NCBI GenBank assembly: GCA_023897205.1 | Contig: JAHWDD010000001.1 | Location: forward strand, 7,130,001 to 7,194,000 | DNA: 64,000 bases | Reading direction: 5' to 3' | Source: Exophiala sp. HKRS030 | Lineage: Eukaryota; Ascomycota; Eurotiomycetes; Chaetothyriales; Herpotrichiellaceae | In this document: positions 22,352 to 34,203 of the stretch, in pieces | Position numbering within the stretch: the first letter of the stretch is position 1 | How the letters are laid out: each line of letters opens with the position of its first letter | Program-made: the position numbers and the translations under genes | The notes under the pieces: generated by a model | What the model was told of the DNA's origin: nothing | Seen by the model: the letters and a program-made list of their open reading frames with translations, nothing else | The model's database searches: none

Positions 22352-23818
22352 ATGCCGTCGCGTCGGTCTCATACAAAGTCCCATCATGGCTGTCGGCAGT
22401 GTAAAACTAGAAGAGTAAAGGTATGTCTTTTACCCGTTTTGCTATCCCGCCTGAATGATTTCGCCGGCCGTCAAGACTCCCACAATTCAAGTCCACCACG
22501 ACTCACGACTCACCACGACTAACGCCCCTCTAACCAAATCTTCCCTTTCCACCTTCTGACCCTTTCTCTCTGTATTCTAGTGCGACGAGAGTAGCCCACA
22601 ATGTCAACGCTGTGTCAAGCGACACATCACTTGCTCATTCCTCGAGGATGCCTCCGACGGCATCTCAACTCCCGTGGCACCCGACCATTCAACTCCTAGA
22701 AGTCTAGAATGTCAAACTTCAGATACCGACTTGCCTCAGCCAGATGTCTTGCGACCAAAGCTTCACCCTTCAAGCGCCGCCGATGCTCTTCCTGCTGTCC
22801 CGTTCAACGTCAAAAGGTTTGACCTGCTCGATCTCGAGTTGATCCAACATTGGTCGACACAGACCTACATCACCATGTCATCACGTCTGACCACTCATGT
22901 CGTCTGGCGCGATACCATCTTCGCAGAGGCTCTTCGTCACGAGTTTTTACTTCATGGCCTCATAGCCACCTCGGCTCTGCACAAAGCCACTTTGCAGCCC
23001 GAGTCATCCGAAGCCTATGCCGAATATGCCAAAGTTGCCCTCGCCTATCAAAACGCCGCCTTGGCTGGCTACATCCCGGCAGTCAGTAATCCCAACCAAG
23101 ACAATGGCATCGCTTTGTTTTCCCTTTCTTTGTTTCTAACTATCTGGGCCTTTGCATCGAGACGCCTTCCCGAAGGTCTGAGCAGTGTCAAGTTAGAATT
23201 GGCTGCTCGCGATTCATCACCCGCTGTGGTTTTCCCCCTCAATCCTCTTTTGCTCAATTCTTCGAAGTCATCATGATCGTCCGCGGCGTCTATGCCGTCA
23301 TCCAGGAAACAGACAAGTGGCTGCAAGGTGATATTGAAGAGCTCTTACGCTTCCCAAGACCCGATGAGCTGCCACAACACTCGCCTGATGTTCTCGAGGC
23401 ATTTGATCTTCTCGAATCGGCCCTCAATGACCCGTCGTTAGGTCTCGCCGATGACGGTGCCCAAGAATATCGCCACTTGTATGAGAAGCAATTGACGGCA
23501 CTCCGGAGGATCTCAAAGTGTCGTTCTGTTGTCGAGTGGGACGGTCACATCTTCTCCTGGCTCATCCTTGCACCTCAGGAGTTCATCAATTGTCTTAAAC
23601 AAGGTCGGCCCATGGCTCTGGCAATGTTTGCACTCTGGTCGGCAGCATTACGATGCATGGATCATCACTGGTGGGCTTCTGGTTGGCCATATAGTCTGGT
23701 TTCTGATGTATCTGGTCATCTCGATCCTGCCTGGGCCCCAGTTCTGGAGTGGCCGAGGCGACAAGTCGGTCTCACATTCCAAGACACACCCAATTTTGAG
23801 CATCGTCGTATTGGATGA
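22352..23818 (+). CDS. Zn2Cys6 transcription factor (Upc2/fungal_trans_2-like)
   Basis: Exon 1 (22352-22420) encodes MPSRRSHTKSHHGCRQCKTR and the first three Cys context. A 160-nt intron (GTATGT...CTAG) splits the zinc cluster. Exon 2 begins CDESSPQCQRCVKRHITC, completing the C-x2-C-x6-C-x6-C-x2-C-x6-C pattern. The regulatory region follows (LELIQHWSTQTYITM, HGLIATSALHKA, ALFSLSLFLTIWAFAS, then FAQFFEVIMIVRGVYAV). The layout and the short length (about 435 aa) fit the Upc2-like class. The frame breaks at the C run 23234-23238; one extra C joins the parts and keeps FAQFFEV before IRGV, as the family normally has. A 92-nt intron starting at 23176 would also restore frame but would delete that block. 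Target genes are unknown. Confidence 0.85.
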
Positions 23819-24158
23819 TCTTGTCCGGGGAGCGATGTTGCTTGTGAACGCAGCCGAATTGATCACATTCTGCATCCTGAGCCAATGAGGAAGTGCTAGG
23901 CAGGCACAAATCCTTAAGGCGTCAATCGCAGTTGCCAACAAGATCTCCACATCTTGGAGTACTTGCCTCGTGACGAACAAAACACGTTCGACAGGCTCGT
24001 GCTGCAGGCAATCGCCAGCCAGAAGCCTACATGCATTGAAAGTATGCCGAATCCTCGAGATTTTGCACCTTGGACCATCCTACGCTCCTCGGACCAGAAT
24101 AGCATACTACTCTTGCTACCACGACTTTATATCCTTATTGATTGGCTCGACCTCTAAA
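23819..24158. other. Short intergenic gap
   Basis: This 340-nt gap lies between the regulator and the next same-strand gene. I see nothing in it beyond UTR and promoter sequence. Confidence 0.4.
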
Positions 24159-25759
24159 ATGCCGATATCCTTTCATTCCCCCACCAGGACACCAAGCAGA
24201 GAACCTCTTCTCGACCGCGAGAAATTGCTAAGCCCTCCAGTATCGCTCCACAGCATTCACCAAGTACCTTTCAAACCTGAAGAAGGTGACCAGGTTAGTT
24301 TGACGATGAAACGTAAAAAGAAACGAGCCTTACCGAGGTCCAATGTCCCTCTCAGCCGCGCGCACTACTACAGTGATCAGGACTTGGCTGAAAGGAGCCG
24401 GTACCTGCCAAAATTTCGGAACAAAGGCATACGGAAGAAGGCTTTGCGGAGATTCCACTCCTCTCCGCTACTACAGCCTCGATTCGAGTCCGGAGATATC
24501 CAGCTGCTCTCAAGCAGCCGTCCTCAGCGCATGGTCCGAAGATGGACAGTTCCTGCCAAGGCTGAAGCTACAAGGGGACTGGCCACCATTGTACCAGTTG
24601 AAACGGTTATGTCTCAGCACAGACAAGAAAAGAAAACACATAAAGTTCCAAGTCCGGCCATGATCACTCTACGGCGAGCAACAACAGCTAAGCGGCCTCG
24701 CAAAATGTCATTGACATTCTTTCCGCCGCCAAAACTGAGCCGAAACAGCAGCGGGTTTCTCTCCTCTCTTCTGGAGCCCTTGAGAGGACACAGTGCAGGC
24801 CTTGTACTCGAACCAGCAACTCCGCAAGTAAAGATGAAGCATAAACCCAAACTTTCAAGGACGAGGTCTATGAGCAGTGTCAAGAGTCGTCCCCTGTCAG
24901 CACGACTGCTCCCATGGTAGTCTGTGCAGAGTTGGTTACTGTACATCAGGATCAAGCTGGCCATGAGATTGGTCACGAATCGAACGCGATGCGACGGTGC
25001 TCCACGCTTTATGTTTCTGAAGACAGCGAATACGAGATCATTTGGGATCAACGCAGCTCTTGGAGCGAATCGAGAGGAATTTCAGCGGCTCCGTCTCTCG
25101 AACCGTCAACAGTGGCGCGCCGTCATTCGTCGGCAGTTGATAATCTTGCCATGCAACTTGTTAAAGGATGTGAACAACCAAGGCGAGGCTCTGCGCAAAC
25201 ATTTAGCTCTGCTTACGAAGACGATGGAATCGACGGTATGCGGAGAGAAGTAGCTCTGCCCCAAAGCTTTATTCAAGCAATATATCAAGCTCAAAACATG
25301 AAGATCACCGATTTTAGCGGCCAACTGCGAGATTTACCACGGTCAAAGGCATCACGTAATGGTCGGCATGTGCAGTCATTTCCAACACCATTGGACGCCG
25401 CACAAAGTCCTGACGATGGAGAGGCTCGTTCTTCTAGCGGTCAAGAACATCATGAGTCGTACCCGATATTGGAGAGTCGCATAAATTCAGGGAAAAGCAA
25501 CCTGTCTATGGAAGATGTTTCCAAGACTCAGGGGGGAACTTGGTTGCGACCTCTGGATCCTCCTGGCTCAGCCGTAAAATCTTTGCAACAAAGCCATGGG
25601 TGTAGCAACTCGATTGACAAGAAAACTCACGAGAAGATAGACCGCATGGCACAGAAGCATAAGCTGGACACGCAAGAATGGAAAACGAATATGCACAAGG
25701 CTGGCAGAGATAATCAGACGGTAGCACAGACAAAGTTTATCAGAGGTTGCAGGTCCTGA
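24159..25759 (+). CDS. Hypothetical basic, Ser-rich protein
   Basis: I do not recognise the family. The ATG at 24159 opens a frame of 254 codons that is very rich in Lys/Arg (MKRKKKRALPRS, RNKGIRKKALRRFHSS). It stops just after SSVKSRP. One extra C in the run 24891-24894 links it directly to STTAPMVVCAELVTVH and a second half ending at 25759, about 533 aa in all. The second half contains a more ordered stretch, RRCSTLYVSEDSEYEIIWDQ, and a region with FIQAIYQAQNMKITDF; both look like conserved islands in a disordered protein. No enzyme or membrane motif is visible. The Lys-rich N-terminal half suggests nuclear location (inference). It lies 340 nt downstream of the Zn2Cys6 gene on the same strand. 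Confidence 0.6.
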
Positions 25760-26250
25760 GATACTATGGTGTCCACTGCCCTCAGAACTTCCGAGTTCCA
25801 ACCACAAATGCAGCCCTATGAAAGCGTTGGAAATGGTACAGTGCAATGTTGGTACTCTACAGCATATTACTCCGTATATGGATAGTGACGTTGTGTGGAC
25901 GGAAAATTGCTTCCCTTTATTAATGATGAGTCCTGGCAATATCATCGTTAGTGGCAAAATGCGGGACCCGGGACGTGGGCCATGCAATTGCGCCAAAGCG
26001 GACGAATGCCGAAAGTGAAAATGATACGTAATAGCAAAAGGCTTGTCTGGTGTCTGGCCATGTGGAAGATGTGAATCATGATACTCGGTAGATACCTACC
26101 ACGCAATTCACGAGGGGCATTTCTCCGAGCCCAGAGCCCAGAGCTCAGGTGCTTGATATCGCTTGCCAATAAACAGCCCTCGGGTTGCCAGAGTTCTTGA
26201 TGCCTCGGATAAGCGTGAATTCATGACCCGATTCAGAAGAAAAATCCCCG

Positions 26251-26276
26251 GAATCTGAATCTGAATCTGAATCTGA
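26251..26276. repeat. (GAATCT)n microsatellite
   Basis: About four GAATCT units lie in tandem. Confidence 0.85.
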
Positions 26277-26340
26277 GATTGAGATGTTGTGCAGTGCCGA
26301 GCTCAGCTGGCTCCAAGTCTCTCGTAGGGTAGGCTTGTCA

Positions 26341-26400
26341 CATTCATTCATCCATCCATTCATTCACTCCTTCATTCATTCATTCATTCATTCATTCATC
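26341..26400. repeat. (TTCA)n microsatellite
   Basis: Tandem ATTC/TTCA units with a few substitutions cover about 60 nt. Confidence 0.9.
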
Positions 26401-26630
26401 GACAGCGTGACTCTCGATGACACTGATCTTGGTCATGAAGCCAACCAAAGGTTACCTAGGTTAGGTAGTTATGTAGGTACAGTAGATGCATCAAAAGATG
26501 TCGCGAATCGACCTAACTACATAAGTAAACGACTCTCTCTGCATAATTAGGTAAGTAGGTAAGTAGGCGTGGTAGGCAGTTCAACATGACGAGGGAGCCA
26601 TGATATGATATGATTTTGTAATTTTGTAAT

Positions 26631-26657
26631 CTGTACTCTGTACTCTGTACTCTGTAC
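26631..26657. repeat. (CTGTACT)n repeat
   Basis: Almost four copies of a 7-bp CTGTACT unit lie in tandem; they overlap in sequence with the common GTACTC motif. Confidence 0.8.
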
Positions 26658-26900
26658 CTCCGTAGCTGTCCGTAGCTATGTACAGTATGTACTTAGCTCC
26701 TTAGTTAGTTAGCTAGTTAGAACTGATCCAGAAAGTCAACAACACCATCAACAACAACAAACGATCAAGCCCACCCGCTGCGCGACTTGTCCGAGGAGTT
26801 AGTTAGTTCACTAGTTAGTTTTAGTTCCTCGCACCTCGCTGTGCATACTGCACATACATACCTACATACCTACATACGGAGTACAGAACTTGCACAAGTC

Positions 26901-27003
26901 TGCCCTGCTCTGCCCTTCCCTGCCCTGCCCTGCCCTGCCCTGCCCTGCCCTGCCCTGCCCTGCCCTGCCCTGCCCTGCCCTGCCCTGCCCTGCCCTGTCC
27001 TGC
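26901..27003. repeat. (CCCTG)n pentanucleotide satellite
   Basis: About 17 near-perfect TGCCC/CCCTG units give a strongly strand-asymmetric C-rich/G-rich tract of about 100 nt. It is a candidate for slippage or G-rich secondary structure on the minus strand. Confidence 0.93.
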
Positions 27004-27643
27004 GTCCCCCATCCTTCCCCCCTTTCTCTCCACTTGTCTTCCCCAACGTTCCGTTTCGCTTAAACCCTGCCTTGGCTTGGCTGGCTTGCTTGCAAGCTTG
27101 CTTGTCATGGAAACCCTGTTGCCATGAGCCCAGAGAGAGGTTGCCGAGTTGAGAAGTTGGACAATGGTATTAGTGGTGATGGTGGTAACTACCTAACTAG
27201 CTAGTGGTGGGATGAGATGAGGGCGTTTTTCAGCCGCGGGATGGGGCTTTTGTTCGTTGGCCTGTGCCTCTTTGGTGTCCCAGTGGCCACCTAACATGTC
27301 CATACGTACAGTATCTTAGGTAGGTATGTAGACTACGTAAATATTTGCCGATATAAATATGCCTATGAGCCTAATAAAAGGAGCCACGAGCCTATGTCCC
27401 GTGACTTGTAACATTTCCATGGTCACTTATTACACAACTGTGTGTGTGGGTGGGCTGTGAGCGTGTGACTACCTACCTGGGAAAATCATGTCGGAATGGC
27501 ATTGTTGATTAGAATTATGACTTGCAGTTCGCAGAAGTCCGCTGTCAGCCGGGAAGGCTTTCCCGATGCAGCGGAAATATGTCTGTATGTATGGAGGTAT
27601 GTATGTACTCTGTACTCCGTACTGTGTACAGAGACTATGTATG

Positions 27644-27662
27644 TATGGATGGATGGATGGAT
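27644..27662. repeat. (GGAT)n microsatellite
   Basis: Four to five GGAT units follow a GTAT-rich stretch. Confidence 0.8.
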
Positions 27663-29684
27663 GCACACCTTGTCACCAACGGAGGATATCCGCAGGTCGG
27701 AGATCCTAATTTTGCGCAGGCCCAAGCGAGGGGAGGAGGGTCTTTGCCCGTATCAAAAGAAGGACGCACTAACGAACTAAGTTAACTTTTCGCTTTGGAC
27801 TGCGGCTATGGGTATGGCTGTGCGATCATGGCCACACATGTATGGCACTCACTTTGGGCAAGAGAGACAGCGCATCGTATCGGAGAATTGTCGACGTTGC
27901 TTCTGGTCAAGGTCAAGATGCTGTTCGGAGCCAGACGGACTCCGATGATGTTCGACTGCACAAAACACAAAACACAAAAACCACAACAATACAACAACAC
28001 AACAACACAAGACATAAACCGAATAGTGACAATGGACGGTGTAAGTAGGTAGGTACTCCGTAGGCACTGGAAGTCTATCTGGAGCCAGATTTTTATTTCC
28101 CGAGCTTGAGTATACGAGATATTCATCACTCCTCCTCGGGTTATTCGGTCTTGCAACATTCCCCATGGTCCCCTCCCCCACCCTGACCTGACATTGATCT
28201 TACCCGGTGCACCCGGGGTTGTTGTGGTGGGAGCAGGCCTCATAATTTCGCATTTGACTTGCAGGTCAGTGACAAGTTTCAATCAAATAGCAAGTTCGAT
28301 TGGTTGTTGTTCAAGACACCCAGGTTGCCAACACAGCCAATATCGTCGGTTGAGCGAGTGTGATATAAATATGTACATTACCGTAGCACGACCAGGCCAA
28401 AGACCCGATCAATATGTGGATGGATAGCCGGGTACAGGTACTTAGTCAAATGTTAAGGCATTAGCCTACCTAGTACGGACTAGAGAGCTCTTAAATCACT
28501 CTGGGCACCTACTGGGCAGTCGCTTAGGCCTTAGCCCCTCGGCCGCCTCCGGGGCCCAGGGTGCCCGTGCTCACTGTTCAATCGACCTCGATCTACTCCG
28601 TACACACCATCTGTATGGAGGTATGCTTGTACCGGCCGACCCAGGCCCAATGCCCAAGGCCCGTTTCCGAATGCCCAACCCTGATGTTTTTATTAGCCAG
28701 GCCTGTTTAGAAGTTGGGGTTTAGCACCATCCTTGAGTCAAACGCCGACCAGTGAGAGACACCACAGACACAAGTCGACAGGCACTTGATGGCAGTCACC
28801 TGCAACTCCGGGCCGAAAAGACTCTTTGGAGAGGCCTGAGGCTTCTTGGGCCTTCTTAATTAGGCTCCCCAAGGGCCGAGGGGCCAAGGGGCTTACTTCA
28901 GGTGCAACAGCCACAGCCATCCACCCCCATGCCTCCTTCGGCCGCAACTTGGCCATTCCTAGATTCGCCCACATTCCCTTGAATCGTTGGTCAAGGGCCC
29001 GGACCAAAAGACTCTGACTAACTACCTAACCAACTAACTAACTAACTAGTCGGTTAAGTTACGGTTGGCCCTCCGCTTTGACTTGTTCCGGCTCGGGTTG
29101 TTTCTATCTTGCTTTGGCTTTGGCTTTTGGCTTTTGGTGTTGGCCATTTGCCATCCACATTCATATCCAGCATCCAGCGTCCAGTGTCCACACCCACCCG
29201 GGCACACCCACGACCTCCCTCCCATCACACCCATCTACACCCCGGCCGTCATTCATCGTCTCATCGCTCATCATTTCCACCAATCCATTCCCAATTCCGC
29301 AATCTGTCGGGCGGCGGCACCTTGTCCAAAGCCGTTCCTTTACCCTATCTCAATCTCAATCTCAACTTCGACCTTGATTCCCTCCGATACCCTGCACCAC
29401 CACGAGCTCAATCCTTTTCTGTCCTCTTTATACCTTTTTTTTCTCTCAATCCTCACTTTAAAACCACCTGAATGCTTATTCCTCATATCGTCTGAGTCAT
29501 CATCACTGAACCCGATGACTGCAACTCCCATTTGATGCCTAACGCAAATATCTCGCATTAGTTACTGATCCGATTTCCCGCGGCACTGCGACATATCAGC
29601 CCTGCCCGTCACCTTCCTCTACACAAACCACCATAATCGAATCTCGATTTCAGATTAGAAGCCCTCTTTCAAGATGATCAGGTC

Positions 29685-32600
29685 ATGACCTCGAACCCTC
29701 CGGCCGAACCGCGGCCTCCTCCATTAAAACGTCCTCCTGAGCCACTATCCCTCCCTCACAGCCGATCAGTGAGCGGCTCCTCGAATCTAAGCGGTACAAG
29801 GACACCCGTCGAACAGAAACATTTCATACACCTTGACCATGACCAGAATGCAGAAGCAAGACCTGCCAAGCGCCGCAAGGTCGAACCCGAAGCCACCATT
29901 GCTCAGGTCACAGCTGCAAATGCCACGGCCGTATCTGCCAACGCATCCGTTCCCTCCCAAGGCTCCCATCTGCGATTATTACCCGTATCGAATCTAAAGG
30001 TCCAGGTCAAGAGATTCGATCATGATGATGGTTCGGATGATTCCGACGTTGATGATCTGCCAGACCTGCCAAATCGGCCTTGGAATAATACTCCAAATCG
30101 CAAAGCGACAGAAGACCAAAAACCCTCTCATCGATCGCGCGTCCATATCCCTGTCCCAACTACTCCTGACGCCATGAAAGAACCTGCCTCTGTCCCTCGC
30201 CTCGTTCTGCAGCGACCAGCAGGCTTTTTCCCCTGGACTGGTAAACAACCCGAAGATGTCATGAATGATGTTACAGTCAAGCAAGGTTTCTTCGATAAAG
30301 CTCCAACTCCAACAGAAAAAGAATTGAACACCGCACGGGTTCCCTTGTACAATGCATTCAAACACAAAGGTGGTGTGGAAAATCTGTCGATCCTATTTTC
30401 CCTGGTACTGGACCAGAAAAATCAACACGGCTTGATCAGCTCCGTATCAACATTCAGACCACCCCTAGAGTCACCTTGACAGAAGCCAAACGGAAAGCGT
30501 GGATTAATGATCTCGCCGACGCTGATGTTCCACTGAGAAAACTTAGTAGGACTATTCCTCAGGGTATCAGAGGTCAGATCTTGCTGGACCTGTGTCTGCA
30601 AAGTTCGGTTCCTTTAAGCCGTGCCATTTGGTTCGCCAAATGCGTGTGTGCCAACGAGATCCGGACCTTAAAGAGGAAGGGCACTTCTCCAGCGGTCGCG
30701 ATCGGCACCGAAACCAAATGGCTACGGGAGTGGACAATCAACGTCGAGCAGTTCTTGGAACAGCAACTCGGACAAGGCCATCTACCTGAATTTCGCTCCA
30801 ATATTCAGTACGCCTTGCGTCTTACTACTCGACTATACCTCGAAAACTTGCTCGATCGTGATCACTATCTGGATTGGATTGTTCGATCATTTAGTGCAGC
30901 CGAAGTCAAGCACATTCCTTTCTGGTTAATGATGGTCCACATTTGCAAACGTGACATCAGCTTGTATCGCCGCAGAGCTCGGAACTTTGCCGAAGCTCTC
31001 ATCAATCAATATGGAAAACTAAGCAAAACGTCCTCCGCGGCAACTGCTACAGTCAAGGCAAAGGTAGGCCATGTTTTACATGGTCTATTACTAGACAGGC
31101 CACGAGACTTTCTTATGCCAGAGCGCTGGCCAGAGTTGGCAAACATCATTGAATCGTGCTTGAACATGGATTCAGTCCGCGAGCGTCAATTATTTGAACG
31201 CTTGAATTTCATCAACAAGCGGACAATGGGATATAACCGCCAGGCTTTTTCGGCCCAACGCGCTCCCGGTCAGGCAGTTATTGAAATCCTTGATAATGCT
31301 CGTGCACCTTACGATGTCACGGCATTGTGTAAGAGTCTGGACTCAGTATGCCCCAAAAGAGATCAATTGGTTCTTACTTGTCTTGAATGGGCAACGACAC
31401 GGTTTCGAACATCTTCAGCACGAGTATATCTTTTTACACGTTTGGCAAAACGCTGGCAGCAAGCTGGTCACAATGTTGACACTCTCATTCTCGATTATCT
31501 ATCTCTTTGTCGAGAACAAAAGACAACAGTTAAAACAGATGTCCTAAAACATTTGGTTGCTCAACTCTCAAGAGCTGGGTGTTTTCCCATTGCCAAATAC
31601 TCACAATGGCTCATGGTCCGCGGTCTCCCAAAGGTCGGGTCTGTTTCTCTACCCACTGCTGTTCTGAACGAGCTCAACATCACCACTGGATCATATGCTG
31701 TCACCCTGACCCACTACAGTTACTCCTCGATCTGTCCTTGCAGAAAACTGAGCATCATGTTATCAACCTTCGCAATTCTGTTCTGAAGCGGGCTGGTTTC
31801 GATCCTGAAATTGAACAAACTATTGTCCAGCGTTGTACATCCTATCTCCGGCATGAACTTCAACTTCTGGCCACATTCGGGAGTGTGGAAAGGGATGAGA
31901 AATCTGAATCAGCACCTCCTTTTTCTCATCTGCCATGGACTATCAGATCCGAATTATCGACATGGTTACGACAATATGTCGTCGACGCAGTCCAGTCAAG
32001 TGCCCCAAGTGCAGATGTAGATGCGCCTCTTACCAGTCTCCGCATGATCAACTGTGAGCAGTTCTGCTTTATCAGATACATTCTTGAGCAGATGGAAGAT
32101 GATGCTGTTCTTGCAGATGTGGTTGGTATCTTGACTTCAACACGTGACGAAGATCTGCTTGCGTCGCTTGTGAGTACGATTCAATTCCATGCCGAAGCCT
32201 TCTCCGCCATGGGGGCCTTACAAATCTTACAAGCTCGGATATGTCAAATATACATGAGTTGGCGGCCACTGAAATCCAACATGCCCCTCTTGACAAATAC
32301 ACTGCTTGACTTGTGTACGTCTTTTCCGGTCAAGAATCCATCGATCAGGTTGCTGCAACAAGATTTGGTACGAGGTGATCGCGGTCGCGCGGTGGCGGCA
32401 TGTTCACCGTATAGCGATGGGATCGCCGAGTCACTCCAGCAGGCAGGTGCCACGTTCATCGAAGACTTTGAGGCCATTCTACAATCCGAACCGAATATGA
32501 CAGAGCAGACCATGAGTGGACTTTTCTCTGTATTGATAGATCGAATCGAGAAGCAGCAAAAGCAGCCGGACGATCTTCAAACACTGCTCGCCTTTTGCCA

Positions 32601-34203
32601 ATTGTTGAGCCGGTTGAGGTTGTGTCGAAAGGTGCAGGGTGAACTCCTGATCAAGAAATGGATCTCGCGCATGCTTCTGACAGTGGAGACCAACTTTGCC
32701 ACAAGTCTCCTTCAAAACCTCATCGCCACTGGTTGTGTGGGGCTTTCCATCTTACCAGAAACATTGGCCTTGGCGAAAACGAGCTTTGGAAAGTGTTTGC
32801 CGGTTCGCAACATATTGCGAGAGGGTCTGAACCCCACCAGAGAATCGCTTACCACTCCGATCCGATATCAAGTACAAGAGAAGTGGTGGGAGTGGATGCG
32901 ACGAGAACCCCGACAAGTTTTGGGTGTCTTGGGCGAAGCCAGAATGCTGACAGAAATGGGCTATGCGGAAGGATGCTTATTGGAATTGTTGGTTTCTAAC
33001 AAGAGCACGGGTTCTCCAAGTCTGTCTGTACAAGCAACGAAATGGATATTGGAGAACCTGGACCGTTTGTTACTATTTTCGCCTCAGAATAATGTCTCCG
33101 AATTGCGAGGATTATTTTCTTCCATCAACATCTTCTCGCATGAATTTGTCCAAGTTCGGTTTTCGTTGGGATCACCGGCTGGTAGCGGCGCTGGTCAAGA
33201 TGTTGAGAATACGGTGAAAGGACTGTCGGAAACACTGGATCAAATCTGTCACGCAAACGATGGCGGAGGTGCGGGAAATTCGACGTTTGGACAACTTCTA
33301 AGGGCAGTCGGTCCTGAAATCGCTGGCCAGTTACGGCACAAGGTAGAAAACGAATTCCTCGAGGCACTGGCGAAAGTTCCGACAGGTAAAGCCACAAGTC
33401 CATTATCGGCCGTGTTTCCAAGTGACACTCGACATTTGGAATCCGTCATGCAACAAGCATTTGAGGTTTGCACACCAGAAACCAGACCAACAGCGGGATT
33501 CATGGCACAACTATTGGAGAGATTATCTGGTCAGATCAAATTTTTGGCAGCGCACTCAGCTTCGAATGCTACGCCAGCGATATCAGGGCAGCCAGCGACG
33601 CCCAGTGGACTCAGTGTTGGACCAACCTCAAACATGATTACGAGCCCAAACCCGAGTTCGTCAGAAAGTGCGGCCTTACCCAGCGCTATACTTGACCAGC
33701 TTGATTATACGCTCCAAATGATATGTTTGCAACGACCTGGATTGACGAATGTAGGACAAGTTGCGAACATCAAACAGGTGCAGCATGAGCAAGGGCAGCT
33801 TCTGGTTCGATTAGGATACGTTGTTGTTCAGCCTGCTCTGGCATTTTCTACAGCGAGCTTCAGTTCGACAAATGATCAACAGCGAGCCAAGCAGATTTGC
33901 GAATTTACATTGGATACGATTGCGTCAATCATAGATGATGTCAACGACGATGTTAGGATTCTCAGTGCAAGAGCATTGAAAGAAAAGCTCAAGGATACGC
34001 GTCTCTCGCATCTATTCGGCAGTGTCAACAGTATGGGTTCGGCACAAGTCAGTGACGTCGGACAAGGTCTGGTCATGTCCAAGGAAGGGAAAGGGATAGT
34101 GGGTGATTGGAAACCACGTGTATGGGAAATTCTCGACAACGGCAGCGCCAAAGAGAACGAGACGTCGCTCGGACTAGGATTGTTTGACGCAAGACGAGAA
34201 TGA
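29685..34203 (+). CDS. SRB8: Mediator complex subunit 12 (Srb8/Med12)
   Basis: Across 4.5 kb without an intron this encodes about 1,506 aa, the usual size of fungal Srb8. The ATG at 29685 starts a disordered N-terminus. The Med12 signature follows near residue 165 (RLVLQRPAGFFPWTGKQPED, VKQGFFDKAP), then STFRPP..RVTLTEAKRKAW, LRKLSRTIPQGIRGQILLDL and NEIRTLKRKGTS. Med12 joins Med13, cyclin C and CDK8 in the Mediator kinase module and modulates RNA polymerase II transcription. The frame changes twice, at 30462-30465 (CCCC) and near 31704-31706 (CCC). One added C at each restores continuous family-like sequence (STFRPPPRVTLT; AVTPDPLQLLLDL). I read these as assembly errors, not as loss of the gene. 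Confidence 0.92.

Larger units (their letters stand above)
25760..29684. other. 3.9-kb gene-poor region rich in simple repeats
   Basis: Several microsatellites (listed separately) and TACTCCGTA copies at 25868, 26875 (reverse), 27613, 28054 and 28594 are embedded in low-complexity CTAGTTAG and ACATAC tracts. The last ~600 nt before 29685 are pyrimidine-rich and are probably the MED12 promoter and leader. I find no supported gene on either strand. Confidence 0.5.

Noticed and set aside
23176..23267. 92-nt intron in the Zn2Cys6 gene
   Set aside because: It restores phase but removes FAQFFEV, which precedes the IxRGV block in this family; no branch site is evident.
26787..27152. Frame of repeated PALPC residues (and its minus-strand AGQGR shadow)
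   Set aside because: It is the translation of the CCCTG satellite.
29065..29535. 156-codon frame just upstream of MED12
   Set aside because: CT-rich leader sequence that opens frames by composition; overlapping frames in two other phases look the same.
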